Source: Enterococcus mundtii (GTDB lineage: Bacteria; Bacillota; Bacilli; Lactobacillales; Enterococcaceae). From it: a stretch of 64,000 bases of DNA. This document shows positions 29,690-37,521 of the stretch, in pieces. Positions within the stretch are counted from its first letter, which is position 1; the number at the start of each line of letters is the position of its first letter. The stretch lies in NCBI RefSeq assembly GCF_013394305.1, contig NZ_AP019810.1, positions 1,681,501 through 1,745,500 of the forward strand, written 5' to 3'. The translations under genes were made by a program, and so were the position numbers. Below the pieces are notes generated by a model. It was not told the DNA's origin. It ran no database searches and was given only the letters and a program-made list of their open reading frames with translations.

Positions 29690-30544
29690 ATGGAACATGG
29701 GGAATTGATTAAAAAATTAAGAACCGATAGAAAAATAACGCGAAGAGATTTGAGCGAAGGGGTACATTCGATAAGCGCATTACAGCGGTTTGAAAATGAT
29801 ACCGCTAGAATTGACATAGATACCATTTGGCAATACTTGGAAAGAATGAATATCCAAATAGATGACTACTATTTGGAGTATTATAACTATCAATTAAGTA
29901 AAAAAGAGCACTTACGAAAAAAATTTAGGAGTGCAATTATTTCTGAGTATCATGCAAAAGAGTATCTAGACAACTTACAAGAAGAATATAAAAAAAGTAA
30001 CGACATTTTTTTTCTGTATCTAATTGTTCAAATAAAAGCAGTTGCTGAAAAATTACCAAATTATAAACTTGGTAAGATAGATGAAAATGAATCAAAAAAA
30101 ATTTTGGATTATTTGAACAGGATAGAGGAGTGGGGATATTTCGAATTAGCAATGTATACTAATTGTTTAGGACTCTTTAAAAAGGAATACCGATTATTTC
30201 AATATAAGGATGTGCTCAATCAGTTTAGGAAATTTAAAGGTATACCTAAATATCAACATGCATTAATAAAATTTATTATAAATTCAATCATTTTAGAATT
30301 TTCTGATAAAAATTACGATAGAATTTTGGATTTGTTAGGAATTTTGTATGATGAAACAAAGGACTCAGATTACTTAAAAGGAAGAATTTATTGGAAATTT
30401 TTTTTCCGATTGTATCAGTCTGTCGTTGGGGATTTGGAATTTGATGGCTCGATAGCTATTGAGATGCTAAGGCTGCTTGGATATGAAGAAGAGGCAGTAA
30501 ACTTTTTGGATATTGAAAGAACAATCTTGGACGATCATACATAA
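29690..30544 (+). CDS. Rgg/GadR/MutR-family transcriptional regulator
   Basis: 284 residues. The N-terminal helix-turn-helix (about 1-60) reads ELIKKLRTDRKITRRDLSEG, then SISALQRFENDTARIDIDTIW, the Rgg signature of XRE-type domain followed by R/E-x-DTARI. The remainder is an all-helical TPR-like peptide-binding domain with many aromatic residues. The gene is AT-rich compared with the core genes. It is divergent from the short peptide and secreted-protein genes, its probable targets. TATAAT at 29621 is a likely -10 box. Confidence 0.88.
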   Translation: MEHGELIKKLRTDRKITRRDLSEGVHSISALQRFENDTARIDIDTIWQYLERMNIQIDDYYLEYYNYQLSKKEHLRKKFRSAIISEYHAKEYLDNLQEEYKKSNDIFFLYLIVQIKAVAEKLPNYKLGKIDENESKKILDYLNRIEEWGYFELAMYTNCLGLFKKEYRLFQYKDVLNQFRKFKGIPKYQHALIKFIINSIILEFSDKNYDRILDLLGILYDETKDSDYLKGRIYWKFFFRLYQSVVGDLEFDGSIAIEMLRLLGYEEEAVNFLDIERTILDDHT

Positions 30545-30557
30545 ATTAGTTTGTCGA

Positions 30558-30700
30558 GTTAACAAGATGCATTAATCAGATCAGATATACTTTCACACCT
30601 ATAAAATCTGATGTTGTTCCTTATTTTTTAAGATTACATAGAAATGAAAAAGAACAAGATTTGTTCAGTGCTTATATTGTAATGAAAGTACTCCTATTAA
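30558..30700 (+). pseudogene. Remnant of a second bacteriocin-type membrane protein gene
   Basis: These ~140 bases align with 25645-25790 inside the intact DUF1430-type gene: shared blocks include CACCTATAAAATC, GATGTTG, GATTACA, and CTTATATTGTAA. Translated in shifting frames it gives TPIKSDV, DYIEM and AYIV against PPIKSDV, DYTEM and TYIV. At least two frameshifts and no flanking gene remain, so it is a relic. Confidence 0.75.
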
Positions 30701-30791
30701 AATATTTGGACATTGTTTAAATATACGTGTGCTAAATTATACTGACTGAATAATCGCTGATTCCAACTACAATTAATATAACTTTAAACAG

Positions 30792-30823
30792 GCATTTTCT
30801 GTTTTTTGGAAAGTGCTTTTTTT
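30792..30823 (+). terminator. Terminator at the right edge of the island
   Basis: GCATTTTC pairs with GAAAGTGC (one G-U) and is followed by seven T. It now serves no intact gene other than possibly the regulator; it may be left from the decayed operon. Confidence 0.6.
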
Positions 30824-30937
30824 GTTCTTTGATAAGTAATTAGCTGGATTTAGGAACATTACAAGGTTTAGTATACTTTTATGAAAAAGAATCTTCAACA
30901 AGGTTTATAAAGCTTTTCATACCTTTTGTCTCAACCA

Positions 30938-30966
30938 TTTCATATTTTATAAAAAACCAGTATAAT
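30938..30966 (+). promoter_or_regulatory. Predicted rnc promoter
   Basis: TTTCAT (30938-30943), 17 bases, TATAAT (30961-30966), about 40 bases before the rnc start. Confidence 0.5.
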
Positions 30967-31006
30967 AAGGAAGTATTGAAAAAATAGCCATAAAGGAATG
31001 TGGGAA

Positions 31007-31699
31007 ATGGACAATCAGCTAACAAAAGAATTGAAAGAAAAGTATAGCATCGTTTTTCACGATTTAAACTTACTTGAACAAGCTTTTACCCATTCATCCT
31101 ATGTGAATGAGCATCGCAATTTGCAACTATCCGACAACGAACGTCTTGAGTTTTTAGGAGATGCTGTATTAGAGTTGATGGTTTCTGAATATCTGTATCG
31201 TTTGTATCCAGATATCCCAGAAGGAAAATTGACCAAAACTCGTGCAGCTATCGTACGTGAAGATAGTTTGTCCAAATTTGCCAAGGAATGTCGTTTTGAT
31301 CAGTACATCCTGTTAGGAAAAGGTGAGGAGAACTCAGGCGGACGAACCCGTCCAGCGCTTCTTTGTGATCTGTTTGAAGCCTTTTTAGGAGCGTTGTACC
31401 TTGATCAAGGATTTGACGCAGCACATGCGTTTATTGAAACGGTGATTTTTCCGAAGGTGCGTGCCGGTGCTTTTTCCCATGAGATGGATCATAAAACAAG
31501 ATTACAAGAAGTATTGCAAAAAGCTGGAGACGTGTTGATTGAATATCGTTTGATCAATGAAGAAGGTCCAGCACACGAACGTATTTTTTGGATCGAAGTA
31601 TACGTGGATGATCGGTTGATTGGAACTGGACAAGGAAAATCGAAAAAACTAGCAGAACAAGCTGCTGCTGAGAATGCTTTAGCAGCACTAAGTAAGTGA
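31007..31699 (+). CDS. rnc: Ribonuclease III
   Basis: 230-residue double-strand-specific endonuclease that processes rRNA and mRNA. The catalytic signature [13 protein letters not shown] is at residues 45-57 and the second acidic cluster is in [18 protein letters not shown]. The C-terminal dsRNA-binding domain ends [16 protein letters not shown] chose ATG 31007 because AAAGG lies about nine bases upstream; ATG 30998 is almost on top of that site. smc follows after 12 bases. Confidence 0.96.
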   Translation: MDNQLTKELKEKYSIVFHDLNLLEQAFTHSSYVNEHRNLQLSDNERLEFLGDAVLELMVSEYLYRLYPDIPEGKLTKTRAAIVREDSLSKFAKECRFDQYILLGKGEENSGGRTRPALLCDLFEAFLGALYLDQGFDAAHAFIETVIFPKVRAGAFSHEMDHKTRLQEVLQKAGDVLIEYRLINEEGPAHERIFWIEVYVDDRLIGTGQGKSKKLAEQAAAENALAALSK

Positions 31700-31711
31700 G
31701 GGAAAGACTTC

Positions 31712-34700
31712 GTGTATTTAAAACGCATTGAAATAGCCGGCTTTAAATCATTTGCAGATAAAACAATCATTGAGTTTGAAAATAGTGTCACAGCGGTCGT
31801 TGGACCAAACGGTAGCGGAAAAAGTAATATTACTGAGGCTATCCGTTGGGTACTAGGAGAACAGTCTGCAAAAAGCCTTCGTGGTGGGAAAATGCCGGAT
31901 ATTATTTTTGCCGGTTCTGATTCCCGTAAACAATTGAATGTCGCTGAAGTAACCGTCGTATTAGACAACTCTGATCATTACTTGCCACTAGAGTATAGTG
32001 AGATCAGTGTAACACGTCGTTACCGTCGGACAGGTGAAAGCGACTTTTTCATCAATAAACAACCTTGTCGTTTGAAAGACATCCAAGAATTATTTATGGA
32101 TTCTGGCTTAGGGAAAGAATCATTTTCGATCATCTCTCAAGGAAAAGTCGAAGCGATTTTTAGTAGTAAGCCAGAAGACCGACGAGGGATTTTTGAAGAA
32201 GCAGCTGGAGTCTTGAAATACAAACAGCGCAAGAAAAAGGCGGAGCAAAAGCTTTTTGAAACAGAGGATAATCTAAGCCGTGTCCAAGATATCATCTATG
32301 AACTTGAAGAGCAATTAACTCCTTTGGCCGCCCAGAGTGAGGCTGCGAAGGAGTTTTTACGATTAAAAGAAACATTGACTAACACAGATATCTCTTTGAT
32401 GATTGCTGAAATCAAAGCGGCAAAAAAAGAGTGGGATGAACGACAACTACAATTAGATCAGTTCAACCAATCACTAACATCCTTAACGACACAGATCCAA
32501 ACAAAGGAACAGTTATTAGCCGACAAACGCAAACAAAATAACCAGGCCGACCGTATGATCGAAAAAAATCAACAAACGTTATTAGCGTTGTCAGAAAAAT
32601 TAAAGCAAACAGAAGGACAAAAAGAAGTATTACTTGAGCGAACGAAGCATACTCAAAAGAGCTCAAAAGAATACCAAGCTTCTTTAACTGAAGTGCAAGA
32701 AAAAGTGGCTCATTTTGAAGAATTACAAGCGACTTTGACCCAAGAAGTCAGTCAAAAAGAAGCAGAGATCCAACAGGCTGAAAAAGCACTGATGAGTACG
32801 CAACAAGAATTGGAAAAATACCAAAAATCAACCAAAGAATTGTTGGCAGAATTACGCGATCAGTATGTCGATCTGATGCAAGAACAAGCAACTGTCGGCA
32901 ATGAATTGAAGTACTTGGAGCGTCAATATGTTCAAGAGACATCTAAAAGTCAGCAAACACTAGCCAAACAATCGGAAGTGGAAGCGAATGTTGCGGAAAT
33001 GTCCGCCAAGCAAATCGAGTTGACAGAGCGACATGAAAAGCTACAGCAAGCATTGAATGAGGTCAAAGCGTCACTTGAAGTTGTGCAAACAAAAGGAAAA
33101 CAAGCACAAGAGCGCTTGGCAAAAGAACAGCCCAAAATGTATCAACTGATGAACCAAGTCCAACAATTACGGGCACGTCAGAAAAGTTTACAAGAAATCC
33201 AAGAAAATTACTTTGGCTTCTATCAAGGTGTTCGTTTGATCTTGCAACAAAAGCAACGCCTCTCTGGGATCGTTGGTGCGGTTGCTGAATTGATCGATGT
33301 TCCAGCTGATTATACATTGGCAATCGAAACAGCTTTGGGTGGTTCAGCGCAACATGTCATTGTTGAAAATGAAGGCGATGCACGTCAAGCGATCACTTAT
33401 TTGAAACAACAAAAAGGCGGACGAGCAACGTTTCTACCATTAACGACAATCAAACCTCGTCAATTACCTGCACATATTTTTGCACAAGCGCAAACAGTTG
33501 ACGGGTTTATCGGGATCGCTAGCGAACAAGTGACTTATCCCGAACAGATCCAGACAATCGTTCACAATCTATTAGGGACGATTCTATTAGCAAAAGACTT
33601 AGCAAGTGCCAATGCCATTGCCCAACAGATTCGTTACCAGTATCGTGTGGTCTCACTAGAAGGTGATGTCATGAATGCCGGTGGTTCAATGACTGGTGGG
33701 GCGACGAAGCGAGGCAATCAAGGAAGTTTATTTGCACAAAATCAAGAATTAAAACAATTGACGAGTGAGTTTCAACAAGCGGATCAGGAGTTGCAAAGTC
33801 AAGAAAAGAAAGTCCAAGCATTGCAACAAGAAGTCACGGTTTTGGCAGAAGAACAAGAACTTCTGCGGACACAATGGGAACAGTTACGCTTTGAAGAACA
33901 AGAAGTAGCAAATCAACGACAAAATGTGGCCAACGAACTCACTCGTTTTGAAAAAGAACAGCAAATCTCAAGTTATGAAACGCGTGAACTGCAACAATTC
34001 ATGGAGAATTACCAAAAACAACAGGCAGAGCTTTTGGCAAAACAGCAAGAACTAGAAGTACAACGCCAAGAGATCGATGCTGAAATCAGTTCATTGAGTC
34101 AAGAAAGTGACAAGATGGAAGAACGTCGCGCGCAGATCCAGGAAAAACAAGCACAGGAGCAAGCCTCATTAGCCGTATTGAAAGAGCAATACAATCACTT
34201 ACAGATCCAACTACGTGGCGCACGCGTACAAAAAAATGAGGCATTAGCCAAACAAGAAGGACTAGAACAACAACTGCATGCATTGACTGCGGACTTCTCT
34301 GATCACGAACTGACAGAAGAAAGTTTAGATCAACGAATTGCTGATTTAGCGACAGAAAGAGATCGCTTAAAAGCTTCTCTAGAAGACGCCAAACAGTCAC
34401 GTGAAGAAATGCAAACGACTATCGATGCGTTGGATGCCGACCTATTAGCTGAAAACCGTAAACAAAAAGAACTTTTGACAGAGCAGTCACAGTTAGAGGT
34501 CCAAAAGAATCGTGCGGAAATGATTTTGGACAATCATCTGAATTACCTGCAAACGGAGTATCAGATGAATTATGAAAAAGCCTGTGAATCTTATGAAGAA
34601 ACAACGGATGTAGCGAATAGCCGGGTAGAAGTTGCTTCGTTGAAACAACAAATCGATCGTTTAGGCCCAGTAAATCTAAACGCCATTGAGCAGTATGAGC

Positions 34701-35293
34701 AAGTGAATGAACGTCATACCTTTTTGGCTGCGCAACGGGATGACTTATTATCGGCTAAGGATCAATTATTTGAAACAATGGATGAAATGGATGATGAGGT
34801 ACGGACTCGTTTCAAAGAAGTTTTTGAAGCAATCCGCCAAGAATTCAAAATCGTTTTCCCAAATATGTTTGGTGGCGGTCGCGCAGAGCTTGTGTTGACT
34901 GATCCGACTGATTTGTTGCAGACAGGGATTGAAATCGAAGTTCAGCCTCCAGGTAAAAAACTACAAAGTTTAAGTTTACTTTCAGGAGGAGAACGTGCAT
35001 TGACTGCGATTGCGTTGCTCTTTTCGATTATTCGTGTCTGCCCCGTACCGTTTTGTATCCTTGATGAGGTCGAAGCTGCGCTAGATGAAGCCAATGTCAA
35101 ACGCTTTGGTCGCTATCTCAGCGAGTTCCAAGACGATATACAGTTTATTGTAGTGACGCATCGTAAAGGGACGATGGTTGCTGCGAATGTCTTATACGGT
35201 GTGACCATGCAAGAGTCTGGGGTTTCAAAAATCGTCTCTGTCCGTATGGAAGACATCAATGAAGAAGGAAGAATGAGTGAAACGAAAGTGTAG
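31712..35293 (+). CDS. smc: Chromosome segregation protein SMC
   Basis: 1193-residue condensin ATPase. Walker A GPNGSGKSN is at residues 32-40. Two long coiled coils (about 165-500 and 680-1030) flank a hinge around 515-670 with GGSAQHVIVENEGDA and GGSMTGGATKRGNQG. The C-terminal head has the signature LSGGERALTAIALLF and Walker B CILDEVEAALDEAN. The start is GTG 31712. With ScpAB (not in the window) it compacts and separates chromosomes. Conserved order rnc-smc-ftsY. Confidence 0.98.
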   Translation: MYLKRIEIAGFKSFADKTIIEFENSVTAVVGPNGSGKSNITEAIRWVLGEQSAKSLRGGKMPDIIFAGSDSRKQLNVAEVTVVLDNSDHYLPLEYSEISVTRRYRRTGESDFFINKQPCRLKDIQELFMDSGLGKESFSIISQGKVEAIFSSKPEDRRGIFEEAAGVLKYKQRKKKAEQKLFETEDNLSRVQDIIYELEEQLTPLAAQSEAAKEFLRLKETLTNTDISLMIAEIKAAKKEWDERQLQLDQFNQSLTSLTTQIQTKEQLLADKRKQNNQADRMIEKNQQTLLALSEKLKQTEGQKEVLLERTKHTQKSSKEYQASLTEVQEKVAHFEELQATLTQEVSQKEAEIQQAEKALMSTQQELEKYQKSTKELLAELRDQYVDLMQEQATVGNELKYLERQYVQETSKSQQTLAKQSEVEANVAEMSAKQIELTERHEKLQQALNEVKASLEVVQTKGKQAQERLAKEQPKMYQLMNQVQQLRARQKSLQEIQENYFGFYQGVRLILQQKQRLSGIVGAVAELIDVPADYTLAIETALGGSAQHVIVENEGDARQAITYLKQQKGGRATFLPLTTIKPRQLPAHIFAQAQTVDGFIGIASEQVTYPEQIQTIVHNLLGTILLAKDLASANAIAQQIRYQYRVVSLEGDVMNAGGSMTGGATKRGNQGSLFAQNQELKQLTSEFQQADQELQSQEKKVQALQQEVTVLAEEQELLRTQWEQLRFEEQEVANQRQNVANELTRFEKEQQISSYETRELQQFMENYQKQQAELLAKQQELEVQRQEIDAEISSLSQESDKMEERRAQIQEKQAQEQASLAVLKEQYNHLQIQLRGARVQKNEALAKQEGLEQQLHALTADFSDHELTEESLDQRIADLATERDRLKASLEDAKQSREEMQTTIDALDADLLAENRKQKELLTEQSQLEVQKNRAEMILDNHLNYLQTEYQMNYEKACESYEETTDVANSRVEVASLKQQIDRLGPVNLNAIEQYEQVNERHTFLAAQRDDLLSAKDQLFETMDEMDDEVRTRFKEVFEAIRQEFKIVFPNMFGGGRAELVLTDPTDLLQTGIEIEVQPPGKKLQSLSLLSGGERALTAIALLFSIIRVCPVPFCILDEVEAALDEANVKRFGRYLSEFQDDIQFIVVTHRKGTMVAANVLYGVTMQESGVSKIVSVRMEDINEEGRMSETKV

Positions 35294-35301
35294 GGGACGA
35301 A

Positions 35302-36111
35302 ATGATCAAATTAATCGCTATCGATTTAGACGGAACACTATTGAACGAAGAAAAGAAAATCTCATCTGAGAATAAACAAGCTTTGGCTCAAGCAAAAACA
35401 CAAGGGGTAAAAATCGTTTTATGCACGGGGCGTCCGTTAGCAGCGATGGCTCACTATTTACAAGAATTAGGTTTAGTCGAAGAAGGCGATTATAGCATTA
35501 CCTTCAACGGTGGCTTAGTCCAGAAAAATGATACTGGTGAAATCATCGAGAAAAAAGCGATGTCTGTGTCTGATATCCATCGTCTTTATGCGTTGGCACA
35601 AGAACTAGACTTACCGTTAGACGTCTTATCAGATAATGTCGTCTTGCAATTACCTAGTGCGCCTCAAAAGCAATCGATGTACAATGTATTAAACAACTTA
35701 TTGCAATTCCAACCAGCAGTACTAGCTGATATCACAGATGAGTTTGTGTTGAACAAAGCAGTCATTGCCTATGAGCAAGAAGAACTAGATGCAAAAATCA
35801 AGGAGATTCCAAGCGCTTATTATGAGTCGTATGAAATTATCAAAACGCGCAATGTTTTATTAGAATTTATGCCAAAAGGTGTCACTAAGGCATATGGTAT
35901 TTCTTTATTAGCAAAAGATTTAGGACTTGAACGTAGTGAGATCATGGCAATCGGAGATGAGGAAAATGATCTACCGATGATCGAATACGCAGGACTTGGT
36001 GTAGCCATGGAAAATGCGGTGCCTTTTGTCAAAGAAGCCGCTGATCATGTCACGGCAAGTAACATCGAACATGGGGTAGCAAAAGCGATCCAACAATTTG
36101 TTTTAGTGTAA
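35302..36111 (+). CDS. Cof-type HAD phosphatase
   Basis: 269-residue member of the HAD IIB (Cof/YidA) phosphatases. Motif I is DLDGTLL (D8, D10), motif II CTGRP, and motif IV GDEENDLPM. Such enzymes dephosphorylate small sugar phosphates or cofactors such as FMN; the substrate here is unknown. It starts 8 bases after smc and ends 12 bases before ftsY, so it is cotranscribed with both. Confidence 0.92.
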   Translation: MIKLIAIDLDGTLLNEEKKISSENKQALAQAKTQGVKIVLCTGRPLAAMAHYLQELGLVEEGDYSITFNGGLVQKNDTGEIIEKKAMSVSDIHRLYALAQELDLPLDVLSDNVVLQLPSAPQKQSMYNVLNNLLQFQPAVLADITDEFVLNKAVIAYEQEELDAKIKEIPSAYYESYEIIKTRNVLLEFMPKGVTKAYGISLLAKDLGLERSEIMAIGDEENDLPMIEYAGLGVAMENAVPFVKEAADHVTASNIEHGVAKAIQQFVLV

Positions 36112-36123
36112 AGGAGGTATACT

Positions 36124-37122
36124 ATGGGATTTTTTGATAAGATCAAACGAGCCTTTACTGGTGAAGAAGCACCAGAAGAAGTAGAAGTACAAGAGAAATA
36201 TGATAAGGGTCTAGAAAAGACCCGTAAAACGTTCGGTGAACGAATGAATGAACTGTTTGCGAATTTCCGTACGGTCGATGAAGATTTCTTCGAAGAATTG
36301 GAAGAAACATTGATCGGTGCAGATGTCGGCTTTGAAACAGCCATCAAGATCACTGAAGCGTTACGCCAAGAAGTGAAGCTAAGAAATGCCAAGAAACCAG
36401 CTGAGATCCAAAATGCGATCATCGAAAAATTAGTTGAGCTTTATGAGCAAGAAGGCATCGATGAAGTCAATACATTGAACCTCCAAGAAGAAGGATTGAC
36501 AGTGATCCTCTTTGTTGGTGTCAATGGTGTAGGAAAGACGACGAGTATCGGTAAATTAGCACATCAATACAAAACGGAAGGCAAAAAGGTATTGTTAGCC
36601 GCAGCAGATACCTTCCGTGCGGGTGCGATCGATCAGTTAGTCGTTTGGGGAGAACGTGCAGAAGTTGAAGTGGTTCGAGGCAAAGCTGGTGGCGATCCTG
36701 CGGCAGTCGTTTACGATGCCATCGAAAAAGCCAAAGAACAACAAGCAGATATTTTACTTGTTGATACAGCTGGACGTCTGCAAAACAAAGTCAATTTGAT
36801 GAACGAATTAGAGAAGATCAAACGTGTGATCCAACGAGAATTACCAGAAGCACCACATGAGATCTTACTTGTGTTAGATGCGACGACAGGGCAAAATGCC
36901 ATGGTCCAAGCGAAACAGTTCAAAGAAACCTCTGATGTGACAGGGCTAGTTTTAACAAAATTAGACGGTACAGCTAAAGGTGGAATCGTCTTAGCCATTC
37001 GTAATGAATTGCACCTGCCGGTCAAACTTGTTGGTTTGGGTGAAGGCATCGATGATTTAGAAGCTTTTGATCCAAATGACTTTGTCATCGGTCTATTTAA
37101 AGGCTTATTGAAAGAAGAATAA
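36124..37122 (+). CDS. ftsY: Signal recognition particle receptor FtsY
   Basis: 332-residue GTPase that docks SRP-ribosome complexes at SecYEG. A short acidic N-terminus (EEAPEEVEVQEKYD) precedes the NG domain: G1 GVNGVGKTTSIGKLA, G3 DTAGR, G4 TKLDGTAKGG and a C-terminal GLGEGIDDLEAFDPNDF. AAGGAGGT precedes the ATG. ffh does not follow here. Confidence 0.98.
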   Translation: MGFFDKIKRAFTGEEAPEEVEVQEKYDKGLEKTRKTFGERMNELFANFRTVDEDFFEELEETLIGADVGFETAIKITEALRQEVKLRNAKKPAEIQNAIIEKLVELYEQEGIDEVNTLNLQEEGLTVILFVGVNGVGKTTSIGKLAHQYKTEGKKVLLAAADTFRAGAIDQLVVWGERAEVEVVRGKAGGDPAAVVYDAIEKAKEQQADILLVDTAGRLQNKVNLMNELEKIKRVIQRELPEAPHEILLVLDATTGQNAMVQAKQFKETSDVTGLVLTKLDGTAKGGIVLAIRNELHLPVKLVGLGEGIDDLEAFDPNDFVIGLFKGLLKEE

Positions 37123-37521
37123 ACAGTATATGAGCATAAGTTCATCTAAAGAGCTTGTAACAAAGGTGTTCAACTTCAAGAAATAAAAAAGAAGCCACGG
37201 GAATCGTTCTTTAAATTTCCGTGGTTTTCCCTTTATTTTTGAAGAGGTTCCGTTTGTTTCAGGCTCTTTTTTCTCCTTCCAATGGACTAGCGATATTCAA
37301 GGAACAATATTTCGAGTATAAACCAAAAATGAACCAGCGATTTTTTTGACTGTGTCCTGTCTGGCTATGTGCTATCTTATTGTTCAGTTTGGAGTCATTT
37401 TCCTACAATATCAGCTGTTTTTTTAAAAAAACACCCCTTTTTTCTCATTTTCAAACAATTTCATTCTTTTTCTTGGCGGTTTTTACTATAATGAAACATA
37501 TGAATTGGAGGACATTTAACC
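37123..37521. other. ftsY-gshAB gap with terminator and diverged repeat copy
   Basis: About 400 bases without a gene. It holds a terminator (37191-37228). A stretch at about 37155-37250 resembles the dispersed intergenic repeat seen at 40.4, 44.5, 52.2 and 53.6 kb (GTGTTC, ACTTCAAGAAATAA). TATAAT at 37487-37492 is a likely gshAB -10 box. Confidence 0.5.
37191..37228 (+). terminator. ftsY terminator
   Basis: CCACGG (37195-37200) pairs with CCGTGG (37219-37224), extended by GAA/TT, followed by TTTT. Confidence 0.65.
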
